DNA of 64,000 nt from Bacteroidetes bacterium MedPE-SWsnd-G2 (lineage in GTDB: Bacteria > Bacteroidota > Bacteroidia > Flavobacteriales > Flavobacteriaceae). Position numbers and translations under genes: made by a program. Location: NCBI GenBank assembly GCA_001874335.1, contig MPDE01000011.1, forward strand, positions 1 through 64,000, in the 5' to 3' direction. Position 1 is the first letter of the stretch, and each line of letters starts with the position of its first letter. Below are positions 1-7,817 of the stretch, piece after piece. The notes beneath the pieces are model-generated. The model ran no database searches. It had not been told where the DNA came from and saw only the letters and a program-made list of their open reading frames with translations.

Positions 1-477
1 AATAGGTTTATTAGTATACTTTACAAAATAATTTTTTTTAATGATTATGTTGAAATTGACATTCCTTCAAAAAAGGATTTGAAAAATTTTAAACTTCCAA
101 AATTTTATGATGTAGGTTTTCATAAGCTTAGCTTTATAATTGGGGAGAATGTTACCAAAAATTTCAAGGAAGGGTTAGTTAATGATCATTGGGGTGCATT
201 ACCCTTGTTTAAGGGAAGGTCAACACTCCATTATTCAAAGCTTTTTGGAGCTAAAAAAGTAATTACAAATCATTTGATTGAAGAAGGTATTGATTCGGGG
301 AAAATATTGATGTATTCAAGTCTAAAATCTAAAATGGATATTTATTTGGGTTTAAAAAATCGAATTTTTAATTCTCTAAATTTGTTATGTCAAAATAAAC
401 TTTTAGATGTTGATAATCAAAAAGGATATATTTTTTATGAAATGCATCCTTGGCTAATAGATAAATTAAAGAATTAA
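1..477 (+). CDS. Formyltransferase-family protein, 5' end missing
   Basis: The reading frame is open from base 1, so the start lies outside the window; 158 codons are visible. The segment N-D-H (codons at 181-189), then ALPLFKG and, at 283-300, EEGIDSG, matches the formyl_trans_N core in which Asn, His and Asp form the catalytic triad for transfer from 10-formyltetrahydrofolate. All three residues are present. Such enzymes outside Fmt and PurN usually formylate an amino-sugar nucleotide used in a surface glycan, which fits the polysaccharide genes that follow. The stop overlaps the next start by one base (TAATG), so the two are translationally coupled. The exact substrate cannot be read from this fragment. 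Confidence 0.75.
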   Translation, partial: NRFISILYKIIFFNDYVEIDIPSKKDLKNFKLPKFYDVGFHKLSFIIGENVTKNFKEGLVNDHWGALPLFKGRSTLHYSKLFGAKKVITNHLIEEGIDSGKILMYSSLKSKMDIYLGLKNRIFNSLNLLCQNKLLDVDNQKGYIFYEMHPWLIDKLKN

Positions 478-1679
478 TGAGTAAGGTAAATAATTCCTTT
501 TTTGCTTTATCGGAATATTGCAAAAAAGAGAACTATAAGGGGTGGGACCCCTATGACGGTCTAAATTCTCAAGTTTTTAGTGTGTTGCCTTTTAAAAAAT
601 GGGATTTGGCACGTTTGGCTTGGATACAAGGATTTAAAAGAAGTCCAATAAATTTCAGGAAATTATTGATGGTTCCAAAGCAATATAATGCAAAAGGAAT
701 TGGCCTGTTTCTTTCTGGGTACTGTAATTTATATCATTTAGCTAAAGATGGAAATGAGTCTTTCGGTTCTATTGATGAATTAGAGACAAAAATTAATGAA
801 TTAGCTAGTTTGTTAATAAGCTTGAAATCTGAAGGATATTCAGGAGCATGTTGGGGTTATAATTTTGATTGGCAGGCAAGACGCTTATTTTTGTTTCCCA
901 GTCATACGCCAACTGTAGTGGCTACTACATTTTGTGCAACTGCACTTTTTGAAGCCTATGAGGTTACCAAAAACCAAACCTATTTACAAACCGCTTTGTC
1001 ATCAGCAAAGTTTATTACAGAAGATCTAAGTAGAACAGAGGATCAGGATGGGATTATGTTTTCTTATAGCCCATTAAATGGTAATAATACGGTGTATAAT
1101 GCCTCTTTATTAGGTGCTAAATTGTTGAGTCTATGCTATAGATACACTAAGGAAGAGCAATTGAAAAAATTAGCTCAAAAGGCGGTTTTGACAGCCTGTA
1201 AAGGTCAGGAGAAAGATGGGTCTTGGGTGTATGGTTTGTTGCCTATACAATCCTGGAAAGATAGTTTTCATACGGGTTATAATTTAGACGCTATTAAGAC
1301 TTATCAAAACGAGACAGGAGATGTTTCCTTTGATAAATATTTGAACCTAGGTTTTGAGTATTATATCAACAATTTTTTTGAACCTGATGGCACTCCCAAG
1401 TATTACCATAACAAAACATATCCTATTGATATTCATTGTCCAGGTCAATTATTTGTGACTTTGTCGAGCTGTAATACTTTTAAACAGTATAGAGGTTTGG
1501 CTGATAAAGTATTGAATTGGACTATTGCAAATATGCAAGACAAGAAAGGGTATTTTTATTACCAATTAAAAAAAGGTGTCAGCTCTAAAATTTCTTATAT
1601 GCGTTGGTCTAATGCGTTTATGTTTAATGCGATGAGTTATTATTTACTAGAACAAGAAAACAGTATTAATGGAATTTAA
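477..1679 (+). CDS. Alpha/alpha-toroid (six-hairpin-like) protein of the polysaccharide locus
   Basis: This is a 400-residue protein with no signal peptide and no membrane segment, so it is probably cytoplasmic. It has recurring helix-hairpin units with motifs such as GACWGYNFDWQAR, HTPTVVATTFCATAL, DGSWVYG and HTGYNLDAI, which resemble the repeated inner-barrel segments of six-hairpin glycosidase-like folds. Homologues are common in Bacteroidota O-antigen or capsule loci and are often given the unlikely label delta-aminolevulinic acid dehydratase; nothing here resembles HemB. It sits between a formyltransferase (1-base overlap) and a GT26 transferase (11-base overlap), so it belongs to the same operon. 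A role in modifying or processing a glycan intermediate is an inference from context only. Confidence 0.75.
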   Translation: MSKVNNSFFALSEYCKKENYKGWDPYDGLNSQVFSVLPFKKWDLARLAWIQGFKRSPINFRKLLMVPKQYNAKGIGLFLSGYCNLYHLAKDGNESFGSIDELETKINELASLLISLKSEGYSGACWGYNFDWQARRLFLFPSHTPTVVATTFCATALFEAYEVTKNQTYLQTALSSAKFITEDLSRTEDQDGIMFSYSPLNGNNTVYNASLLGAKLLSLCYRYTKEEQLKKLAQKAVLTACKGQEKDGSWVYGLLPIQSWKDSFHTGYNLDAIKTYQNETGDVSFDKYLNLGFEYYINNFFEPDGTPKYYHNKTYPIDIHCPGQLFVTLSSCNTFKQYRGLADKVLNWTIANMQDKKGYFYYQLKKGVSSKISYMRWSNAFMFNAMSYYLLEQENSINGI

Positions 1680-2367
1680 ACTATTGAATGGCGTAAAAAC
1701 CTTTGCGCCAAATTCTCGGATGGATTTGATGTCCCATGCCTTTAAACATCATAGCATATTAGTTGCTGTAAATGCTGAAAAAATATTGCACGCCACAGAC
1801 CAAAGCAGGTCGATAATAAATAGAAATTTGGGATATCCAGATGGTGCTGGTGCGGTTTGGGCGTTACATAAAAAAGGTTTTAAAGAGACTGTGAAAATTC
1901 CTGGTTGTGAACTTTGGTTAGACATAGTCAAAAACTATTATAAGTCAAAAACCTTTTATTTGGTAGGAGGTAAATCGGACGTGATTTCCGAAACAGTTTC
2001 GAGGCTGGAGTCCGATTTTCCTGGAATTCAAATAGTGAAATATAGAGATGGTTATATCAAATCAGATACCGAAAAAAAGGAACTTATTAGAGATATTAAA
2101 CAGCGTAAACCTGATGTTGTATTTGTTGCTATGGGTTCTCCCAAACAAGAGCTGCTCATGGAAGAAATGCAAGAGGAACACAAAGCGGTTTATCAAGGGT
2201 TGGGTGGTAGTTTTGACGTTTATACGGGTAGCGTTAAACGTGCACCAAATTGGTGGGTGAAACGAAATTTAGAATGGGCGTATCGCTTAATTAATCAGCC
2301 CTCTCGTATTAAAAGGCAAATACATTTAGTACGATTTGCTATATTGTTACAGTTAAATAAGTTGTAA
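1669..2367 (+). CDS. WecG/TagA/CpsF-family glycosyltransferase (GT26)
   Basis: The protein has 232 residues and the GT26 signatures: VNAEKI near residue 35, GYPDGAGAVWALHKKG near 55-70, the LVGGKSDV segment, VFVAMGSPKQE near 155-165 and GLGGSFDVYTGSVKRAPNW near 178-196. Family members transfer ManNAcA, ManNAc or glucose onto an undecaprenyl-diphosphate-linked GlcNAc at the cytoplasmic membrane face. A C-terminal basic/hydrophobic stretch (RRQIHLVRF-like) probably binds membrane. It is the last gene of this operon segment and overlaps the previous gene by 11 bases. A WecA-like enzyme that would make its lipid-linked acceptor is encoded next, after the repeat region. Confidence 0.9.
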   Translation: MEFKLLNGVKTFAPNSRMDLMSHAFKHHSILVAVNAEKILHATDQSRSIINRNLGYPDGAGAVWALHKKGFKETVKIPGCELWLDIVKNYYKSKTFYLVGGKSDVISETVSRLESDFPGIQIVKYRDGYIKSDTEKKELIRDIKQRKPDVVFVAMGSPKQELLMEEMQEEHKAVYQGLGGSFDVYTGSVKRAPNWWVKRNLEWAYRLINQPSRIKRQIHLVRFAILLQLNKL

Positions 2368-2393
2368 TTCAATTATATAAACTTTATTACCTA

Positions 2394-2881
2394 AAGAGTT
2401 CGTGATTCACAGCTTGCATGTCCTCAACTGGATTGAGGAACTGGGAATCTGTTATGGGTTTCCTGTTGTTTTAAGTTGTACAGAGATCTCTTGGCAGTAT
2501 TTTTCACAAGATTGTTATGAGGTAATAGTTCTCGTTTAATTCATGAGATACCCAGTAGAGCTGGGCATGACGGTAGAGTTGAAGAGTTCGTCATTCCCTG
2601 TTTGTATGTCCTCAACTGGATTGAGGAACTGGGAATCTGTTATAGGTTTCCTATAGTACGATTTAAACATAGATTTTTTCGGAATATTTTTCACAAGATT
2701 GTTATGAGGTAATAGTTCTCGTTTAATTCATGAGATACCCAGTAGAGCTGGGTATGACGGTAGATTTGAAGAGTTCGTCATTCCCAACTTGCATGTCCTC
2801 AACTGGATTGGGGAACTGGGAATCTGCCTCATGTTTCCTGTTGTTTTAAGTTGTTTTAAGTTGTACAGAGATCCCTTCACA
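2394..2881. repeat. Tandem 187/188-base repeat units with two conserved hairpins
   Basis: Units begin with AAGAGTTCGT at 2394, 2582 and 2769, giving spacings of 188 and 187 bases; the third unit is incomplete. Hairpin A has inner arms CCTCAA and TTGAGG around CTGGA (2422-2438 in unit 1) enclosed by outer arms such as ATTCCCA and TGGGAAT (2780-2786 and 2817-2823 in unit 3). Hairpin B has arms ATACCCAG and CTGGGTAT around TAGAG (2735-2755 in unit 2; one change in the unit 1 copy at 2548-2568). The third unit also carries an internal 10-base duplication of TTTTAAGTTG. Sequence between the hairpins is less conserved in the first half of the unit. Confidence 0.9.
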
Positions 2882-2977
2882 AATTACCACATCCCTTCCT
2901 TTACCGTTCATCGTAAAAATTAACATTTTAACCCGGTTTTAAGCGCCATTTTAATGTGTGTATTCACTTATATTTAA

Positions 2978-2985
2978 TACTTTTG
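2978..2985 (+). promoter_or_regulatory. -7 element TACTTTTG for the WecA-like gene
   Basis: A perfect match to the Bacteroidota -7 consensus TAnnTTTG, 35 bases before the start codon. No TTG is seen at the usual -33 distance. Confidence 0.55.
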
Positions 2986-3019
2986 CGGTTCCCTAATTCA
3001 ACTTAACTCAAGTGTAAAT

Positions 3020-4144
3020 ATGGTAGAACAAGTACTTCATTTGCTGCAGGACCCGTCACCTCAGCTTTTGCTCTTTGCGGGCTTTATTTTAGCGGTGGTC
3101 GTATCTCATATTTCTTTCCCTGTGATCATATATATAGCACACATCAAAAAGTTGATGGATATGCCTGGAGAACGCTCGGTTCATAAACATAAAGTACCTA
3201 CGCTTGGCGGTGTTGGTATTTTCTTAGGGGTAAGTCTGGTCTTAACTTTTATCGGTGCAGCCATGCAAACCAATCATATTTTACCGGTCTTAGGCGCGAT
3301 AATTGTGTTATTTTTTATCGGTATCAAGGATGATATTTTGGTATTGTCTGCCAAAAAGAAGTTTTTAGCCCAATTGTTCGTAGCAGCCTTTGTTATTATG
3401 GTATCTGATATGCGCATCAATAGTTTTTCTGGGATTTTAGGAATTCAGCAGTTACCGTATTTGCTGTCTGTTGGATTTACCGTTTTTGTATATATTTTAA
3501 TTATCAATGCCTATAATTTAATTGATGGTATTGATGGTTTGGCAGGTGGTGTTGGGATGATTAGTACCCTAGCCTTTGGCTTATTTTTTATAATAAGTGG
3601 TCATTATGGCTACGCCCTAGTGTCTGTAGCCTTATTTGGAGCCTTGGTGCCCTTTCTGGTATATAACTTTTCTAACCGTCGTAAAATATTTATGGGAGAT
3701 ACCGGCTCTATGATTGTTGGCTTTTTATTGAGCTTTCAAGCCATTAGCTTTATACACCTAAACCAAGTGCATCCGGATTCCTTGTTTTTTGACAAGGCGC
3801 CAGTCATGGCAGTGGCCATATTGTTTTTTCCTTTGGTAGATACCCTACGTATATTCTTTGTACGTATTGTGATGCTAAAGCAGAGTCCATTTACTGCAGA
3901 TAAAAACCACATTCACCATAGGTTATTAGAGTTGGGCTTAAATCATAAACAAGCCACCCTTTTAATAGGTTTGAGTTCTATTGGTTTAATTGTTATAGCA
4001 GCTGGTCTGGCAACCTACGAACATCATTTGTATTTGGCTATGGTATTGGCTTTAGGACTCTTGTTATTTAGCATTCCATTTTTAATGTCCCGATCCAAAC
4101 ATGCCCTACAAGGCATGAAGAAAATATCGAATCTCTTTTTTTAA
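3020..4144 (+). CDS. WecA/MraY-family undecaprenyl-phosphate sugar-1-phosphate transferase
   Basis: A 374-residue polytopic membrane protein with about ten hydrophobic segments. Family motifs are all visible: HKHKVPTLGGVGI near residue 54, the DD pair in IGIKDDILVL near 102, NAYNLIDGIDGLAGG near 165-180, FMGDTGSM near 228 and the cytoplasmic HIHHRLLELG near 297. These bind Mg2+ and the sugar nucleotide. WecA-like enzymes start lipid-linked glycan synthesis by transferring GlcNAc-1-phosphate (or a related HexNAc-1-P) to undecaprenyl phosphate. The hallmark MraY residues of peptidoglycan synthesis are not expected here, and the neighbours are all surface-glycan genes. It has its own promoter after the repeat region. 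Confidence 0.9.
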   Translation: MVEQVLHLLQDPSPQLLLFAGFILAVVVSHISFPVIIYIAHIKKLMDMPGERSVHKHKVPTLGGVGIFLGVSLVLTFIGAAMQTNHILPVLGAIIVLFFIGIKDDILVLSAKKKFLAQLFVAAFVIMVSDMRINSFSGILGIQQLPYLLSVGFTVFVYILIINAYNLIDGIDGLAGGVGMISTLAFGLFFIISGHYGYALVSVALFGALVPFLVYNFSNRRKIFMGDTGSMIVGFLLSFQAISFIHLNQVHPDSLFFDKAPVMAVAILFFPLVDTLRIFFVRIVMLKQSPFTADKNHIHHRLLELGLNHKQATLLIGLSSIGLIVIAAGLATYEHHLYLAMVLALGLLLFSIPFLMSRSKHALQGMKKISNLFF

Positions 4145-4160
4145 TATAAACTATATATAA

Positions 4161-4193
4161 TTGCATTCTAAATGCTGTAATATTGTAAATTTG
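4161..4193 (+). promoter_or_regulatory. Bacteroidota promoter (TTG, 22-base spacer, TAAATTTG) for the export gene
   Basis: TTG at 4161-4163 and TAAATTTG at 4186-4193 fit the primary-sigma promoter TTG-N(17-23)-TAnnTTTG. The predicted transcript starts about 30 bases before the start codon at 4229. Confidence 0.65.
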
Positions 4194-4228
4194 CACGCTT
4201 TTTAGAATGTTTTAGACGACTAATAAAT

Positions 4229-4996
4229 ATGACTTTTTTTAAAACGATAGGTTTAGGTATACTGTGTTTGTTGCTATGCCAAAGCTGTGCCTCCAAGAAG
4301 GAAGTGCTCTACTTTCAGGATATTGACCAGGCTAATATTGCGAGCATAGACTATGAAGCTTCAAAAATTCAGGCCTCTGATATTTTAAGTATTAAAGTTG
4401 GGGCGCCTATACCAGAAACCGCTATTCCCTATAATGTTAATATAGGTGCTTTAACGGCTACCTCAGTGGATATTTTAAAGCTTCAGGGGTATTTGGTAAG
4501 TGATGCAGGAACCATAAATTTTCCAGTTCTGGGAGCTATAGAAGTAACGGATAAAACAGTAGAAGAACTAGAGGTGTTTTTGAAAGGATTATTGGAAAGT
4601 GGTGGACATTTAAAGGATGCGTCTGTTGCTATTCGCGTTTTAAATTCAAAAGTGACCATCCTTGGGGAAGTTACTCGACCAGGGACCTATACCTATACCG
4701 AGCAGCATGTAACCTTACTACAAGCCTTAGGTTTGGCAGGTGATTTAACCATTAATGGGGAACGTGAAGATGTGATGGTGATTCGTGAAGAAAATGGGGT
4801 GCGTCAAGTTGGCCATGTGAATATGACTACTGCCGATTGGTTTACAGGACCTTATTATTACGTGAAACAAAATGATGTGATCGTGGTTAACCCTAATAAT
4901 ACCAAAGTGAAAAGCTCGGGCTATGTAGGGAATTTAGGAGCCGTTTTAGGGATTGCTTCCATAATACTAAGTACAGTTATTTTAATTACCAATTAA
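4229..4996 (+). CDS. Wza-type polysaccharide export lipoprotein (Poly_export and SLBB domains)
   Basis: This 255-residue protein begins with a hydrophobic signal ending in CQSC, with Cys20 the likely lipidated residue. Residues about 40-130 form the Poly_export domain (IQASDILSIKV, then DAGTINFPVLGAIEV). Residues about 135-215 form an SLBB/beta-grasp domain (VTILGEVTRPGTYTY, LLQALGLAGDLT, KQNDVIVVNPN). It ends with a hydrophobic helix (about 230-252). The family makes the outer-membrane exit channel for capsule or exopolysaccharide. The following gene encodes the matching Wzc-like inner-membrane kinase three bases downstream, so the pair is one operon. Most Proteobacterial Wza proteins are longer (about 380 residues); the short form with one SLBB domain is usual in Bacteroidota. 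Confidence 0.9.
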   Translation: MTFFKTIGLGILCLLLCQSCASKKEVLYFQDIDQANIASIDYEASKIQASDILSIKVGAPIPETAIPYNVNIGALTATSVDILKLQGYLVSDAGTINFPVLGAIEVTDKTVEELEVFLKGLLESGGHLKDASVAIRVLNSKVTILGEVTRPGTYTYTEQHVTLLQALGLAGDLTINGEREDVMVIREENGVRQVGHVNMTTADWFTGPYYYVKQNDVIVVNPNNTKVKSSGYVGNLGAVLGIASIILSTVILITN

Positions 4997-4999
4997 GTT

Positions 5000-7375
5000 A
5001 TGAGTGAATTTCAAAACGGCTTAGAATTTGAGCAGGATGATTTTAATATCAAAGAAGAACTTGTTAAATATGCTCGCCATTGGAAATGGTTTGTGTTGTG
5101 TACTGTAATTGCTGTCATTGGAGCGGTGTTATATCTGCGCTATACGCCAGCACAATACCAAACCCAGGCAAAGATTAAAATTTTAGATGAATCTTCAGGT
5201 TTAGAAGTACCTGCTGATATTGGGAGTTTGTTTGGGGGGTCTAAAATAAACTTGGAAAACGAGATAGAGGTTCTAAAGTCTTATCGTCTTTTAAGTGAAG
5301 TCGTAAAAGAATTAGATTTAACAACGCGTTATTTCTATAAAGGGAATATTAAGCAATATGAGGTTTATAATTTACCTTTTAAACTAAATCCCAAGTTTGA
5401 TGTAGATAGCATTATTTCAAGTCTATCCTACCAAATAAAAGTTTTACCAGAAGGCTATCAAATTTTTGATGAGATTAAAAGTGAAATTATTCTAACAACT
5501 CAAGGGCATACCTTAGATGGAGAAGATAAGGTGTTTCCATTTCAAATAGAATTGGTAAAATCTATAAAGCCAGTCATGGGTTTAACCTACAAAATAGTGC
5601 AAAGTCCTGTGAAGAGTACTGTATTAAGTTTGTCCAAAAAAATTACAATAGGTACGGTAGGAAAGAAAAGCGAAATTTTAAGTGTTGGGCTTACGGGGCA
5701 AAGTACAGCGCGTTCGGAAACCATTTTAAATGCGGTTATAGATCAATTTAATCAAGATGGGATTACTGACCGTCAGTTAGTGTTTCAACGTACCATCGAT
5801 TTTGTGGACGACCGTTTTGTGTATTTGGCATCAGAATTAGATTCTATAGAAGTTGATAAACGTGATTTTAAAACCTCTAACAATATTGTCTATTTAGAAG
5901 GGGATGCCGAAGTGAGTGTAGCTCGCAAAGTATCAAGTGAAAATGAAGTCTATGCCTTAGAAAGCCAGATTGCTTTATCAGAGCTTTTGGAGGAGATGTT
6001 GAATTCTGAAAAAACTTATGGTTTGTTACCAGCAAATATTGGTTTAGAAAACGCCAATATCAATACCCTGGTGAATGATTATAACACTGTGGTTTTAGAA
6101 CGAGAAAAATTAGTAAGTTCTGCGGGAGAGAATAACCCAGCTGTGAAATTAGTATCCTCACAATTAGACGATTTAAAGCCTAATATTGCCCGTTCAATTA
6201 TTGCCTATAAAAAACAATTAGGCGTTTCTCTAAAGCAACTGTCAAAAGTGCAACGCAGGGCAGCAGGTGCGGTTTCAAGTTTACCTGAAAAAGAAAAACT
6301 GTTAAGGGCCATTGAGCGTCAACAAAAAATAAAAGAAACCTTATACCTATTACTACTTCAAAAACGTGAAGAAGCGGCTATCAATTTAGCAGTAACGGCA
6401 CCATCAATTAAAGTGGTAGATTACGCGATCTCTGATATGAATCCGCTATCTCCTAAACGTTCAATTGTATATTTAGGCGCCTTGGTTTTAGGGTTATTAG
6501 TGCCTTTTGGAGTCTTGTATTTGCGCTTTTTGTTGGATACTAAAATCCATAACAAACAAGATTTAGAAAAGTTAGTCCCTAATGTGCCTATTGTAGCTGA
6601 GATTCCGCTAGTAGAAGGTGAGAACAAAATATTCTCAGACCCTCATGACCGTTCTGCATTGGCAGAATCCTTTAGAATATTAAGTACCAATGCCAATTAT
6701 TTATTACCTAAACGTAATGATGGTTTAGGGCATGTGGTGTATACAACCTCTACTATTAAGGGAGAAGGGAAAACCTTTGTGTCTCTTAACCTGTCATTGG
6801 CATTCGCGAGTATGGGTAAAAAAGTGCTGCTTATTGGTTCAGATTTACGTAATCCCCAATTGCATGCCTATGTGAATCGCGATAAATCGATTAAAGGTTT
6901 TGCAGATTGCCTGCACAACCCAGAATTAGATTGGAAAACCATGGTTGTAAAACAGGTCTTTGGTAATCCAATTCATGATACGCTGTTTTCTGGGACTATT
7001 CCGCCTAATCCAGCGGAGCTTTTGACCAATGCGCAGTTTAAGACTATTTTAGATGAGGCCAGAACGCAATATGATTATGTGGTTGTAGATACTGCACCAA
7101 CTATTTTGGTTACAGATACCTTATTAATTGCGGAGCACGCCGATGCCACAATTTTTGTCACCCGTGCCGACCATACAGAAAAGAAAATTGTACAATTCTC
7201 TAAAGACCTGTATGAACATAAAAAGATTAATAACATGGCCTATGTTGTGAACAACGTAGGAGCAAGTAAATCGAGTCAGTATGGTTATGGTTATAACTAT
7301 GGTTACAACTATGGCTACGGAGAAGATCGCACCAAAGGATCGTTTTTTAAACGCCTCTTCGGCAAGTCTAAATAG
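5000..7375 (+). CDS. Wzc-like polysaccharide co-polymerase with tyrosine autokinase domain
   Basis: The 791-residue protein has an N-terminal Wzz domain with membrane helices at about residues 30-48 and 487-509 and a long periplasmic, partly coiled-coil part between them. A cytoplasmic BY-kinase domain follows. Walker A (KGEGKT) is at about 586-591, and Walker B is YVVVDTAP. The Walker A' segment reads LLIGSDLRNP: the first Asp of the usual DxDxR is Gly and the second, Asp615, is kept. The C-terminus carries seven tyrosines in a QYGYGYNYGYNYGYG cluster, the autophosphorylation tail that controls polymer length and export. Its partner phosphatase is encoded at 7818-8555 on the other strand. 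A terminator follows at 7392-7417. Confidence 0.92.
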   Translation: MSEFQNGLEFEQDDFNIKEELVKYARHWKWFVLCTVIAVIGAVLYLRYTPAQYQTQAKIKILDESSGLEVPADIGSLFGGSKINLENEIEVLKSYRLLSEVVKELDLTTRYFYKGNIKQYEVYNLPFKLNPKFDVDSIISSLSYQIKVLPEGYQIFDEIKSEIILTTQGHTLDGEDKVFPFQIELVKSIKPVMGLTYKIVQSPVKSTVLSLSKKITIGTVGKKSEILSVGLTGQSTARSETILNAVIDQFNQDGITDRQLVFQRTIDFVDDRFVYLASELDSIEVDKRDFKTSNNIVYLEGDAEVSVARKVSSENEVYALESQIALSELLEEMLNSEKTYGLLPANIGLENANINTLVNDYNTVVLEREKLVSSAGENNPAVKLVSSQLDDLKPNIARSIIAYKKQLGVSLKQLSKVQRRAAGAVSSLPEKEKLLRAIERQQKIKETLYLLLLQKREEAAINLAVTAPSIKVVDYAISDMNPLSPKRSIVYLGALVLGLLVPFGVLYLRFLLDTKIHNKQDLEKLVPNVPIVAEIPLVEGENKIFSDPHDRSALAESFRILSTNANYLLPKRNDGLGHVVYTTSTIKGEGKTFVSLNLSLAFASMGKKVLLIGSDLRNPQLHAYVNRDKSIKGFADCLHNPELDWKTMVVKQVFGNPIHDTLFSGTIPPNPAELLTNAQFKTILDEARTQYDYVVVDTAPTILVTDTLLIAEHADATIFVTRADHTEKKIVQFSKDLYEHKKINNMAYVVNNVGASKSSQYGYGYNYGYNYGYGEDRTKGSFFKRLFGKSK

Positions 7376-7391
7376 ATAACAAAATAAAAAT

Positions 7392-7417
7392 GCCTCGCTT
7401 TTAAGTGGGGCTTTTTT
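7392..7417 (+). terminator. Rho-independent terminator after the Wzc-like gene
   Basis: Stem GCCTCGC / GTGGGGC (one G-U pair) around TTTTAA, followed by a T run at 7412-7417. Confidence 0.8.
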
Positions 7418-7427
7418 ATTTATGCTC

Positions 7428-7475
7428 AGCTTGCATGTCCTCAACTGGATTGAGGGACTGGGGGATCGGGCATCT
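7428..7475. repeat. Isolated partial copy of the structured repeat (hairpin A)
   Basis: From AGCTTGCATGTCC onward this piece matches unit 1 of the array at 2411 almost base for base over about 35 bases, including the CCTCAA-CTGGA-TTGAGG hairpin (7439-7455). The outer arm is altered (GGGGGATC instead of GGGAATC) and hairpin B is absent. It lies 24 bases beyond the stop codon of the GIY-YIG gene on the minus strand. Confidence 0.85.
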
Positions 7476-7498
7476 ATGAAACCTAGTTATTCACATCC

Positions 7499-7783
7499 CT
7501 ACAAGTCCACAAACAAATCCCGTCGCTCAGGATTTATGGTGTCTATTAGCTCCCATTTCCAGCAGCGATTCCATTTTTTGAGTTGCTTTTCTCTGGTGAT
7601 GGCGTCTTTTATTGAAAAAAAAGATTCGTAATACATCAATTCACATAAATTGTATTTTCGAGTAAATACGCTTCCATGTTTATACCTATGGGCTTTTATC
7701 CGTTGTTTTAAATGCGCTGTAACTCCAATATAAAGTACTGTTCTTCTCTTATTACTCAATATGTAAACGAATCCAGATTTCAT
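7499..7783 (-). CDS. Small GIY-YIG nuclease-domain protein
   Basis: The 94-residue protein is little more than a GIY-YIG domain. Tyr7 (in FVYIL) and Tyr18 (in LYIGVT) form the signature pair, Arg28 and His32 follow in LKQRIKAHR, and Glu53 in YYESF is the probable metal ligand, so the catalytic set looks complete. The C-terminus (INPERRDLF) supplies the terminal Asn typical of the UvrC-like/YhbQ group. The family cuts DNA with one metal ion, but the cellular role of these stand-alone proteins is unsettled. The gene is alone on the minus strand between the Wzc-like gene and the phosphatase, and its 3' side abuts a piece of the structured repeat, which hints at a link between the two. Confidence 0.85.
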   Translation of the reverse strand: MKSGFVYILSNKRRTVLYIGVTAHLKQRIKAHRYKHGSVFTRKYNLCELMYYESFFSIKDAITREKQLKKWNRCWKWELIDTINPERRDLFVDL

Positions 7784-7817
7784 TTTAAGATTTATGGTAT
7801 CCCTTGGTTTATACTAA

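Larger units (their letters stand above)
2368..3019. other. Gene-free 652-base region filled mainly by structured repeats
   Basis: No plausible coding frame is present. From 2394 to about 2881 the region consists of about 2.5 tandem copies of a 187/188-base unit. The remaining 140 bases are AT-rich and carry the -7 element for the next gene. No transposase remnant, tRNA or clear rho-independent terminator for the preceding operon is visible, although the hairpins inside the repeats could act as transcription stops or RNA-end stabilisers. Confidence 0.8.

Noticed and set aside
2394-2881. Possible CRISPR array
   Set aside because: The units are about 187 bases long, almost contiguous and few. 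There are no short direct repeats with unique spacers and no cas genes nearby.
2368-3019. Possible insertion-sequence remnant
   Set aside because: No transposase fragment, terminal inverted repeats or target duplication could be found; the content is explained by tandem repeat units.
7124-7444. 106-codon minus-strand frame at the end of the Wzc-like gene
   Set aside because: Its central Val/Ile-rich stretch is the complement of the Tyr/Gly/Asn codons of the tyrosine tail, so it is an artefact of that repeat.
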